A stretch of 64,000 nucleotides of DNA from NCBI RefSeq assembly GCF_001586275.1, contig NZ_CP014545.1:2134501-2198500 (forward strand), written 5' to 3'. The position numbers and the translations under genes are program-made. Of the stretch, positions 45,077 through 53,023 are shown in pieces. Source of the stretch: Sphingorhabdus sp. M41 (lineage in GTDB: Bacteria; Pseudomonadota; Alphaproteobacteria; Sphingomonadales; Sphingomonadaceae). The notes beneath the pieces are model-generated. The model worked only from the letters and a program-made list of their open reading frames with translations. It had not been told where the DNA came from and ran no database searches. Numbering within the stretch: position 1 is the first letter of the stretch; each line of letters opens with the position of its first letter.

Positions 45077-46033
45077 TTATTGTGCGGCAAGCCGCCGCTC
45101 GATCGCATCCCAGATCATGCCCGGCGTGTCGGTGCCGTTGAAATTGTCGATGGCGACGATGCCGGTTGGTGAGGTCACGTTGATTTCGGTCAGCCATTTG
45201 CCGCCGATCACGTCGATGCCGACAAAGATCAGGCCAAGCCGTTTGAGATCAGGTCCCATTGCGGCGCAGATTTCCTGCTCGCGCTCGGTCAGTTCCGCCG
45301 CTTCGGCATAGCCGCCCTGTGCAAGATTGCTGCGGAATTCGCCTTCGCCGGGCTTGCGGTTGATCGCGCCGGCGACTTCGCCATCGATCAGCACAATGCG
45401 CTTGTCGCCCTGATGCACTTCGGGGAGGAACGGCTGGACCATATGCGGTTCCGGCCAGGTCTGGTTGAATACCTCGAACAGGGCGCTGAGATTGCTGCCG
45501 TCTTCCGGCACCAGAAAGATCGCCTTGCCGCCGTTGCCGTGCAGCGGCTTGACCACGACGCCGCCATGTTCCTTCTGGAAGGCGCGGACTTCGTCGAGGT
45601 CGCGGGTGATCAGGGTCGGCGGCATGAACTGGGCATAGTCGAGCACATAGACTTTTTCCGGCGCGTTGCGGACGGAGACGGGGTTGTTGACCACCAGAGT
45701 CTCGCCCTCGATCCGTTCGAGCAAATGGGTCGCGGTGATATAGCCGACGTGGAACGGCGGGTCCTGTCGCATCAGCACGACATCGACATCGCTGCCGAGG
45801 TCGAGTTTTACCGGATCGCCGAAGCTGAAATGGTCGCCCTTGACCGGCTGCACCGTCACCGGATGGGCGGGCGTGGTCAGGCGGCCATTGGCCTGCAGGG
45901 TCAGGCCCTTCACGTCATAATGGAATATCTGGTGCCCGCGTTTCTGGGCGGATAGCATCAGCGCGAAGCTGCTGTCTCCCGCTATATTCACGGTCTCCAT
46001 CGGGTCCATCTGTACGGCGATTTTCAGGGTCAT
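45077..46033 (-). CDS. gshB: glutathione synthetase
   Basis: ATP-grasp ligase that adds glycine to gamma-glutamylcysteine, 318 aa. Seen: MTLKIAVQMDPMETVNIAGDSSFALML, VLMRQDPPFHVGYITATHLLE, VVKPLHGNGGKAIFLV and FVGIDVIGGKWLTEINVTSPTG. In alphaproteobacteria it commonly follows rsmI and yraN, as here, though the gaps are filled with repeats E2 and E3. Confidence 0.97.
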   Translation of the reverse strand: MTLKIAVQMDPMETVNIAGDSSFALMLSAQKRGHQIFHYDVKGLTLQANGRLTTPAHPVTVQPVKGDHFSFGDPVKLDLGSDVDVVLMRQDPPFHVGYITATHLLERIEGETLVVNNPVSVRNAPEKVYVLDYAQFMPPTLITRDLDEVRAFQKEHGGVVVKPLHGNGGKAIFLVPEDGSNLSALFEVFNQTWPEPHMVQPFLPEVHQGDKRIVLIDGEVAGAINRKPGEGEFRSNLAQGGYAEAAELTEREQEICAAMGPDLKRLGLIFVGIDVIGGKWLTEINVTSPTGIVAIDNFNGTDTPGMIWDAIERRLAAQ

Positions 46034-46067
46034 TTCTATTCCTCAGACATTTTCGAACCCGCTTACT

Positions 46068-46139
46068 GTTCGTGTTGAGCCTAGTCGAGACACATTGGCA
46101 AGGCGCAAGGCGTCTCTCGACTTTGCTCGAGACGAACGG
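46068..46139 (+). repeat. palindromic repeat family E, copy 2 (diverged)
   Basis: 72-bp element with arms GTTCGTGTTGAGCCTAGTCG and CGACTTTGCTCGAGACGAACGG. It is the least conserved family E copy. An isolated half-site CTTGTCGAAGG is about 35 bp further on. Confidence 0.7.
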
Positions 46140-46224
46140 GAGAAATGCGTTTCTAACCGCTCAAAGCGAGCTTGTCGAAGGGCCTTTTTGTTTAGCGGGG
46201 CAAAGGAAATGTTCGATCCGTGTC

Positions 46225-46315
46225 GTTCGTGGTGAGCCTTGCGACCCGCAGGGTGAGCGAAGCTCAACAACGCCTATCGTCGAGAAATGTCCTTCGACAG
46301 GCTCAGGACGAACGG
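46225..46315 (+). repeat. palindromic repeat family E, copy 3
   Basis: 91-bp element with arms GTTCGTGGTGAGCCTTGCGA and TCCTTCGACAGGCTCAGGAC, then GAACGG. It ends 68 bp before the yraN stop. Confidence 0.75.
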
Positions 46316-46382
46316 CTGGAGGCCAGAGACCCCCGCCTTCGCGGGGGTTGACGCTTCGGAAGGCTGCGCATTCCGTGGCGCG

Positions 46383-46736
46383 TCAAAATCCATGCCATAC
46401 ATTTGTCAAATGGACCGGCAGGCGTTGCGGGGCGATCAGGATTACGTCGATGCGCGCATCTTCCCCCCTGGTGCAATAGCGCGGATAGAGAATTTCCACC
46501 GCATCGGCGACGCGCTGCAGCCGATTCAGGTCGATCGCCTGTTCCAGATCCTCCAGCTTCGTGCGCGCCTTCACCTCGACAAAGGCTACCAATCCGCCGC
46601 GTTTGGCGATCAGATCGACCTCGCCGCGCGGGGTCCGCACCCGTTCGGCCAATATCCGCCAGCCTTTCAGGCGCAGAAAGCGGGCTGCGGTCTTTTCGGC
46701 CTGGCGGCCGCGTTTCTCCGCCGCCTCGCGTTTCAT
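46383..46736 (-). CDS. yraN: YraN family protein (UPF0102)
   Basis: 117-aa protein of the UPF0102 family, a restriction-endonuclease-like fold of uncertain role. Motifs: AARFLRLKGWRILAERVRTPRGEVDLIAKRGGLVAFVEVKAR, with the E-VD-FVEVK nuclease-type core, and the C-terminal RIDVILI. It lies between rsmI and gshB, a conserved alphaproteobacterial order. Confidence 0.94.
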   Translation of the reverse strand: MKREAAEKRGRQAEKTAARFLRLKGWRILAERVRTPRGEVDLIAKRGGLVAFVEVKARTKLEDLEQAIDLNRLQRVADAVEILYPRYCTRGEDARIDVILIAPQRLPVHLTNVWHGF

Positions 46737-46748
46737 GTTCGGGATGCC

Positions 46749-46833
46749 GTTCGTGCTAAGCTTGACGAAGCACTTTGGTCACCAGGGCTCCGCATGTGCG
46801 AGAGAGGTCCTTCGACAGGCTCAGGACGAACGG
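46749..46833 (+). repeat. palindromic repeat family E, copy 4
   Basis: 85-bp element with ends GTTCGTG / ACGAACGG. With copy 5, 119 bp away, it forms a tandem pair in which the flanking AAGCGCTCATTTTT is also repeated. Confidence 0.85.
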
Positions 46834-46867
46834 TGTGGGGGGCGTAAGCGCTCATTTTTTAATTGCC

Positions 46868-46952
46868 GTTCGTGCTGAGCCTGTCGAAGCACTTTGACCG
46901 CCAGGGCAGCGCTTGTCCGTGAGAGGTCCTTCGACAGGCTCAGGACGAACGG
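46868..46952 (+). repeat. palindromic repeat family E, copy 5
   Basis: 85-bp element, best-conserved family E copy: GTTCGTGCTGAGCCTGTCGA ... CTTCGACAGGCTCAGGACGA. It ends 18 bp before the rsmI stop. Confidence 0.88.
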
Positions 46953-46970
46953 TGTGGGGGCCGGAAGCGC

Positions 46971-47810
46971 TCATTTTTCCGATTTCCAGCGATTGACCAA
47001 CTCGTAGAGCGCCTTGCGGTCGGTGTTGAAGGTGCGCGCGACTTCGCCCGCTGCCTTGGAGGCCGGCAGCCGCACCAGCGCTTCGCGTAACGCCGCCTCG
47101 ATATCCGCTTCGCTGGCCGCTTCCGGTGCGCCCGGCGGGCCGATGATCACGACGATCTCGCCTTTTGGTTTTTCCGAAGCGTAGCGGGTGGCCAGTTCGC
47201 TGAGGGAACCGGCTACGGCTTCTTCAAATCTTTTGGTGATCTCGCGGACCACGGCCGCCTTGCGGTCACCCAGCACAGCCAGTGAGTCGGCCAGCATCGC
47301 CCCCAGCCGCGAACCATTTTCATAAAAGATCAGACTGGCGTTGAGCGTCTTCAGCGCGGCGAGCGATTCGGTCCGGGCCTTGGTCTTGCTCGGCAGGAAA
47401 CCTTCGAAGAGAAAGCGGTCGCTGGGCAATCCGGACAGGGTCAAGGCGGCAATCGCAGCACTGGGACCGGGAATCGTCGTGACATAGAGGCCGGCCGCCT
47501 GCGCGTCGCGGACCAGCTTGTAGCCGGGATCGGAGATCAGCGGCGTTCCCGCGTCGCTGACCAGTGCGACAATTTTACATCTCACCGCATCCAAAATGGC
47601 ATCACGATCGGCTGCAGACTTATGGTCATTATAGACCATCATCTTCGACTTTTTACCGATATAATTCAAAAGCTTGCCGGTCACTCTTGTATCTTCGACC
47701 AGGATGATATCGGCGGCGGCGAGCGTCTCTTCGGCGCGGCGCGACAAATCTCCAAGGTTGCCGATAGGGGTGGCAACGATATAGAGACCGGATTGGGCAG
47801 GAGCAGACAT
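46971..47810 (-). CDS. rsmI: 16S rRNA (cytidine(1402)-2'-O)-methyltransferase
   Basis: SAM-dependent SPOUT/tetrapyrrole-methylase-fold enzyme, 279 aa. Seen: SGLYIVATPIGNLGDLSRRAEETLAAADIILVEDTRVTGKLL, VSDAGTPLISDPGYKLV, IPGPSAAIAALTLSGLPSDRFLFEGFLP and FYENGSRL. The ATG at 47810 abuts the divergent ATG of the next gene. It leads the rsmI-yraN-gshB-dedA series. Confidence 0.96.
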   Translation of the reverse strand: MSAPAQSGLYIVATPIGNLGDLSRRAEETLAAADIILVEDTRVTGKLLNYIGKKSKMMVYNDHKSAADRDAILDAVRCKIVALVSDAGTPLISDPGYKLVRDAQAAGLYVTTIPGPSAAIAALTLSGLPSDRFLFEGFLPSKTKARTESLAALKTLNASLIFYENGSRLGAMLADSLAVLGDRKAAVVREITKRFEEAVAGSLSELATRYASEKPKGEIVVIIGPPGAPEAASEADIEAALREALVRLPASKAAGEVARTFNTDRKALYELVNRWKSEK

Positions 47811-49004
47811 ATGACGGTCATGGCAGACAAGGTACATCTAGGACAAGATCAAAGCAGACGACGCGGCATTTTGAAGTGGGCGGGCGTTTCCGCATTCGTC
47901 ATGCTTGCCGGTTGTTCGACGGTTGTCCCGCGTGGCGCAGAGCCGGTGCGGACCGATGCGCCAGCACCGCCGCCAGTGACCGCCGGCCTGCCCGACGACC
48001 AGAAACATCACCGCATTGCCCTGCTGGTACCGCTGTCCGGCAAAAATGCCGGAATCGGCCAGTCGCTGGCCAATGCCACGACCATGGCGCTGCTCGACAC
48101 CAAGGCGGACAATATCCGCATGACCAGCTATGACACGGCCAAAGGCGCGGCGGCAGCGGCCCAGAACGCCATCCGCGATGGCAATAAACTGATCATCGGC
48201 CCCCTGCTCAGCGACAATGTCGTGGCCACCGCCAATATTGCGCGGCCAGCCGGTGTACCGATCCTCAGCTTTTCCAACGACAGCGGCGCAGCCGGCAATA
48301 ATGTCTTCATATTGGGCCATATTCCGTCGCAGTCGATCAACCGGGTTGTCGAATATGCCAAATCAAAAGGCATGACCCGCTTTGCCGCGCTGGTGCCCAA
48401 TGGCGTCTACGGCCAGCGCGCATCCTCGACTCTGTTGCGCAGCGTGAAGGATGCCGGCGGCACCGTGGTCTCGATCCAGACCTTCAATCGCGATTCCAAA
48501 TCGATCGAGGCAGCGACCAAGAAGCTTGCTCAAAATGGCGACTTCGAAGCGGTACTGCTCGCAGACAATGGTGACATGGCGATCAAGGCAGCCCCCTATA
48601 TCCGGACAAATGCCAGCGGTACCGCCAAGATTCTCGGCACGGACCTGTGGAATACCAGCAGCAATCTGGCTGGCGCGCCGTCGATGCGGGGCGCCTGGTT
48701 CGCCAGCGTTTCCGACGCCCTGTACAAGCAATATGCCGACAAATATCGCGCCCGCTATGGCAAGGCGCCGTTCCGCCTGTCGAGCCTCGGCTATGACTCG
48801 GTGCTGCTGACGGTCAAGGTCGCCCGCAACTGGAAAGTGGGTGAGCCTTTTCCGATCAATCAGCTGACCGACAAGGGCGGCTTCATCGGCCTCGACGGCG
48901 TCTTCCGGTTCAAGGCTGACGGCGTTTCGGAACGGGCGCTGGAAGTTCAGGAAATCCGCAGCGGCAGCTTCGTCGTGGTGGATCCGGCACCGAAGGGCTT
49001 TTGA
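47811..49004 (+). CDS. penicillin-binding protein activator, LpoA/LppC-like lipoprotein
   Basis: 397-aa lipoprotein (lipobox LAGC, Cys35) with a periplasmic-binding-protein-type domain (HRIALLVPLSGKNAGIGQSLANATTMALLDTK ... LIIGPLLSDNVVATANIARPAGVPILSFSNDS). In gammaproteobacteria LpoA activates PBP1A; in alphaproteobacteria homologues sit next to rsmI as here. ATGs at 47811 and 47820 are both open. Its start codon is directly opposite that of rsmI, so its promoter must lie within rsmI. Confidence 0.88.
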   Translation: MTVMADKVHLGQDQSRRRGILKWAGVSAFVMLAGCSTVVPRGAEPVRTDAPAPPPVTAGLPDDQKHHRIALLVPLSGKNAGIGQSLANATTMALLDTKADNIRMTSYDTAKGAAAAAQNAIRDGNKLIIGPLLSDNVVATANIARPAGVPILSFSNDSGAAGNNVFILGHIPSQSINRVVEYAKSKGMTRFAALVPNGVYGQRASSTLLRSVKDAGGTVVSIQTFNRDSKSIEAATKKLAQNGDFEAVLLADNGDMAIKAAPYIRTNASGTAKILGTDLWNTSSNLAGAPSMRGAWFASVSDALYKQYADKYRARYGKAPFRLSSLGYDSVLLTVKVARNWKVGEPFPINQLTDKGGFIGLDGVFRFKADGVSERALEVQEIRSGSFVVVDPAPKGF

Positions 49005-49039
49005 GAGAACTCTTCGCTATCGATTTTTGAAAAAAGCTT

Positions 49040-49117
49040 CGTCATCCTGAACTTGTTTCAGGACCCCTTGAGATAGCGCGTTGCCGTTGGAAGTCCTGAA
49101 ACGAGTTCAGGATGACG
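49040..49117 (+). repeat. palindromic repeat family B, copy 2
   Basis: 78-bp element matching 38582-38659 with the same 25-bp inverted ends, lying between the convergent LpoA-like and transaldolase genes, 18 bp before the transaldolase stop. Confidence 0.85.
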
Positions 49118-49135
49118 AATTAATTGCGGCTAAAA

Positions 49136-49789
49136 TCAGCCGATATTCTGGCCGGTCGATTCCCAGTCCTTGAGAAAACCTTCGAGCCCCTTGTCGGTCA
49201 GCACATGTTTGAACAGGCCACGGATGACATTCGGTGGCATGGTTCCGACATCGGCGCCGATGCGGGCGGATTCGAGCACGTGGATGGGATGACGGATCGA
49301 GGCGACCAGGATTTCGGTGTCGAAGGCGTAATTGTCGTAGATCAGCCGGATATCCTCGATCAGCGTCATGCCGTCGAGACCATTGTCGTCATGGCGTCCG
49401 ACGAAGGGCGAGATGAAGCTGGCACCGGCCTTGGCCGCGAGCAGCGCCTGATTGGCCGAGAAACACAAGGTCACATTGACCATCGTGCCTTCGCCGGTCA
49501 GCGCCTTGCAGGTCTTCAGCCCGTCGATCGTCAATGGCACCTTGATGCAGACATTGTCGGCGATCTTGCGCAACACTTCGGCCTCTTTCATCATCGTTTC
49601 ATGATCGAGCGCGATGACTTCGGCGGAAACCGGCCCGTCGGTCAGACCGCAGATTTCCTTGGTCACTTCCATGATATCGCGACCCGACTTCTTGATCAGC
49701 GAAGGATTGGTGGTGACGCCGTCGACCATGCCGGTGGCAGCGAGGTCGGCGATTTCTGCGGTATCGGCGGTATCTACGAAGAATTTCAT
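49136..49789 (-). CDS. small transaldolase / fructose-6-phosphate aldolase family protein
   Basis: 217-aa single-domain enzyme of the TalC/FSA subfamily. [36 protein letters not shown], Schiff-base Lys83 in NVCIKVPLT and the [26 protein letters not shown] block fit. Members act either as transaldolases or as fructose-6-phosphate aldolases; the sequence alone does not settle which. Confidence 0.92.
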   Translation of the reverse strand: MKFFVDTADTAEIADLAATGMVDGVTTNPSLIKKSGRDIMEVTKEICGLTDGPVSAEVIALDHETMMKEAEVLRKIADNVCIKVPLTIDGLKTCKALTGEGTMVNVTLCFSANQALLAAKAGASFISPFVGRHDDNGLDGMTLIEDIRLIYDNYAFDTEILVASIRHPIHVLESARIGADVGTMPPNVIRGLFKHVLTDKGLEGFLKDWESTGQNIG

Positions 49790-49927
49790 CGGTCTGGCTC
49801 CAGAATACAGGAAAAGGCACTATTGCCGTTTGCCTATCCGCTTTCCACAGGTCGGGGAACTGTTGCCCCCTCCCGTCCGGCAAAAAGCTGTGGATAGATT
49901 GGGGGAAAATTACGGGATAATTCGGCT

Positions 49928-50608
49928 CTAAAAGGCTTTCCCGACACCCAGAACCGCCATCAGTAGCGGGTCGTTGGTGGCCCGCGGATTGGCGCGTATG
50001 GCCGCTTCCTGCGCGCCGATCGAACGATAAATGGCATTGCTGACCTTGTTGGTGACGTCGCGGCTGATGCTGGAAAAATCGACATTGGTGGCTTGCGACA
50101 GCACCAGATTGATAATTTCATTGTCGAACAGTCTCAGACCATTGCCGATGCCCGGCAGCATCCGCTCGACCAAGGTCGTTCCCAACTGCCCCTGCAGCAG
50201 GCTGGTGGCCGCGCGCGGCCCGCCGTTGATGATCGCGGCCGCGTCGGCAATGCTCATATTGCGGATGGTTTCCGCAATGATCGGAGCCGCGAGTTCGGCG
50301 CCCGATTCTGCTGCCCGGTTGACCTGCTTCAGCAAGCGGTCCTGAATCGGTTTGGAGCGCAACAAGGCGGTTGCGATACTTGTTGCCCGCGATCCGCCAA
50401 GCGACTCCGGTACCGAAATCCGCGCCACCTGGCTGTCGAAGAAGCCATTGGGTTGCATCAGCTCGGCAAAAGCGTTCTGCGACGACAGTGTCAGCAGCCG
50501 TTTGATGGCCTCGGTCAGGCTTAGTCCGGGCATGCTTGAACAGCCGGGAAGTGCGAGCAATCCAGCGGCTGCGCCAAAGCCCAGAACCGATCTGCGGTGA
50601 TAGATCAT
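49928..50608 (-). CDS. DUF4197 domain lipoprotein
   Basis: 226-aa exported protein. The N-terminus MIYHRRSVLGFGAAAGLLALPGCSS carries a twin-Arg-like pair and a lipobox (LPGC, Cys23). The remaining part, with FAELMQPNGFFDSQVARISVPESLGG and KPIQDRLLKQVNRAAESGAELAAPI, is the DUF4197 family, common and uncharacterised in proteobacteria. It reads away from priA. Function unknown. Confidence 0.85.
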   Translation of the reverse strand: MIYHRRSVLGFGAAAGLLALPGCSSMPGLSLTEAIKRLLTLSSQNAFAELMQPNGFFDSQVARISVPESLGGSRATSIATALLRSKPIQDRLLKQVNRAAESGAELAAPIIAETIRNMSIADAAAIINGGPRAATSLLQGQLGTTLVERMLPGIGNGLRLFDNEIINLVLSQATNVDFSSISRDVTNKVSNAIYRSIGAQEAAIRANPRATNDPLLMAVLGVGKAF

Positions 50609-50666
50609 TACTCTCTCCTATATTCGTCAAAGCAGGAATGACGGATGATGATTAGCTGCCTATAGC

Positions 50667-52838
50667 ATGAATATGAATCGCGTTCGTGTACTCCTGCTTA
50701 ATGCCGCTCTGGGCCCGCTCGATTATCGCGTCCCTGATGGCATGCGGGTCGAGCCGGGATCGATTGTCATGGCACCGCTGGGTCCGCGCAAATTGCCCGG
50801 GGTGGTGTGGGAGGCCGAGAGCTTTCCGGTCGAGGAAATTGATCCGAAGAAATTGCGCCCGCTGCTCGAGGTTCGCGATGTGCCGCCGCTGCGCGCGCCA
50901 TTGCGGCGGCTGATCGAGTGGACCGCCGCCTATTATTTTGCTTCGCCGGCATCGGTGCTGCGCATGGTTCTGTCGAGCGGCGCTGCCTTTGCCGACAATC
51001 GTCCGATCAGCGAATATCGGTTGAATGGCAGTTTGCCGGACCGGATGACTCCGCAGCGCGAACAGGCGCTTGAAAAGCTCGCAGGCGTGCAAGGCACGAT
51101 CAGCGAACTGGCCTTCAAGGCCGATGTGTCTGTCGCGGTCATCCGGGGGCTGGAAAAGCTGGGGGTTTTTGATCGGGAAGAAGTCTCCCCTTTCGCCATC
51201 ACCGCCAAGCCCACGCCCGATTTCGACACGGTCGATCTCAGCGATGATCAGCGGAATGTCAGCAATATCCTGATCGACGCGGTGCGCGCGTCCGCGTTCA
51301 GACCCTTTCTGCTCGACGGCGTAACCGGCTCGGGCAAGACCGAGGTCTATTTCGAGGCGGTTGCCGAAGCCTTGCGCCAGGACAAGCAAGTGCTGGTGCT
51401 GCTGCCCGAAATCGCGCTGACCGAGCCGTTTCTCAATCGCTTCGAAGCGCGGTTCGGGGCCGAGCCGCTGGCCTGGCACAGCGGCATGAAACAGTCGGAG
51501 CGCAAGCGGAACTGGCGCGCGCTGGCCGAAGGCAATGCCAAGGTGATTGTCGGTGCGCGCTCTGCCCTGTTCCTGCCTTATGCCAATCTCGGCCTGATCA
51601 TCGTCGACGAAGCCCACGAGACCAGCTTCAAGCAGGAGGACGGCGTGCGCTACCACGCCCGCGATGTCGCGGTCATGCGCGGGCTTTACGAGAAGATACC
51701 GGTCATATTGGCGTCGGCCACACCGGCGATCGAGACCCGGCACCAGGTTGAACAGGGCAATTACGAACTGCTGGAACTGCCGGCACGATTCGGCGGCGCG
51801 ACAATGCCCGATATCGAGGCGCTGGACCTGACCGAGGACATACCGCCGCGCGGCAACTGGCTGGCCCCGACTTTGGTCAACGCGCTGGAGGAAAATCTCG
51901 AGCGGGGCGAACAGTCGCTGCTGTTTCTCAACCGCCGCGGCTTTGCGCCGCTGACCCTGTGCCGCACCTGCGGCCACCGCATCGCCTGCCCCAATTGCAC
52001 CGCCTGGATGGTCGAGCATCGGCTGACCCGCCGCCTCGCCTGCCACCATTGCGGCCATGTCATGCCGATTCCGGACAAATGCCCGGAATGCGGCGACGAG
52101 GACAGTCTGGTGGCCTGCGGACCAGGGGTCGAGCGGATTTGCGACGAAGTCAAAATGCTGTTCCCGCAGGCGCGGACGGCGATTGTCACTTCGGACACGA
52201 TCTGGTCGCCGCAGAAGGCCGCCGATTTCGTCCAGCAGATGGAAGCGGGAGCAATCGACATCGTCGTCGGGACCCAGCTGGTGACCAAGGGCTATCATTT
52301 TCCCAATCTGACCTTGGTCGGCGTGGTCGACGCGGATATCGGATTGGAAGGCGGCGACCTGCGCGCTGCCGAGCGCAGTTTTCAACAAATTGCGCAGGTG
52401 GCAGGGCGTGCCGGGCGGGCTGAAAAGCCGGGCCGTGTCTATGTCCAGACGCGCATGCCCAAGGCGCCGGTGATCCAGGCGCTGATCGAGAATGACCGGG
52501 AGGGCTTTTACGCCGCCGAGATTGAAGCGCGGCGGCAGGCACTGGCACCGCCCTTTGCCCGCTGGGCGGCGATCATCGTCTCGTCCGAGGACAATAGCGA
52601 AGCGATGGAAACGGCGCGGCTGATCGGGCAGACCGCACCCAAGCTCGACGGTTTCTCGGTCTACGGCCCTGCCCCTGCCCCGCTGTCGATGCTGCGCGGA
52701 CGGCACCGGCACCGTTTGCTGGTCCATGCGCTGCGGTCGGTCGACTTGCAGAATATCATGCGCGAATGGCTGGAAAAGCTGGAATGGCCGAGGGCGGTGC
52801 GGGTCGGGGTTGATGTCGATCCCTATAGTTTTGTTTGA
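50667..52838 (+). CDS. priA: primosomal replication protein N' (PriA helicase)
   Basis: 723-aa 3'-to-5' DNA helicase restarting stalled forks. N-terminal DNA-binding domain RVRVLLLNAALGPLDYRVPDG; helicase motif I GVTGSGKTE near 216; DEAH box in IIVDEAHETSFKQEDGVRYHARD; eight-Cys zinc module CRTCGHRIACPNC ... CHHCGH ... CPECG near 432-470; motifs IV-VI in VVGTQLVTKGYHFPNL and QVAGRAGRAEKPG. It reads divergently from the DUF4197 gene. Confidence 0.97.
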   Translation: MNMNRVRVLLLNAALGPLDYRVPDGMRVEPGSIVMAPLGPRKLPGVVWEAESFPVEEIDPKKLRPLLEVRDVPPLRAPLRRLIEWTAAYYFASPASVLRMVLSSGAAFADNRPISEYRLNGSLPDRMTPQREQALEKLAGVQGTISELAFKADVSVAVIRGLEKLGVFDREEVSPFAITAKPTPDFDTVDLSDDQRNVSNILIDAVRASAFRPFLLDGVTGSGKTEVYFEAVAEALRQDKQVLVLLPEIALTEPFLNRFEARFGAEPLAWHSGMKQSERKRNWRALAEGNAKVIVGARSALFLPYANLGLIIVDEAHETSFKQEDGVRYHARDVAVMRGLYEKIPVILASATPAIETRHQVEQGNYELLELPARFGGATMPDIEALDLTEDIPPRGNWLAPTLVNALEENLERGEQSLLFLNRRGFAPLTLCRTCGHRIACPNCTAWMVEHRLTRRLACHHCGHVMPIPDKCPECGDEDSLVACGPGVERICDEVKMLFPQARTAIVTSDTIWSPQKAADFVQQMEAGAIDIVVGTQLVTKGYHFPNLTLVGVVDADIGLEGGDLRAAERSFQQIAQVAGRAGRAEKPGRVYVQTRMPKAPVIQALIENDREGFYAAEIEARRQALAPPFARWAAIIVSSEDNSEAMETARLIGQTAPKLDGFSVYGPAPAPLSMLRGRHRHRLLVHALRSVDLQNIMREWLEKLEWPRAVRVGVDVDPYSFV

Positions 52839-52955
52839 TTTCCCATCACCCCTCGCTTTCAAGGGAGGGAACGGGATAGGATAGGCACCAACCGGTTTGA
52901 TGCCGGTTGATGTCTTGATGTCACGCAGGCTCGCTTGCGCTCGCAACCACCCCAA

Positions 52956-52977
52956 CCCCTCCTTTGAAAAGGAGGGG
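52956..52977 (+). terminator. 10-bp perfect hairpin after priA
   Basis: CCCCTCCTTT-GA-AAAGGAGGGG near the end of a 130-bp region of imperfect palindromes (CCCTC...GGGAGGG at about 52852). It lies 120 bp after the priA stop and 47 bp before the next start. It resembles a repeated element but only one copy is in the window. Confidence 0.45.
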
Positions 52978-53023
52978 CATACCAAATAGAAAAACTCCTT
53001 TGAATATCCTCCCGAATTAAAGC

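Noticed and set aside
50652-52985. 777-codon frame antisense to priA
   Set aside because: Fully overlaps priA with its intact helicase motifs; a codon-bias shadow.
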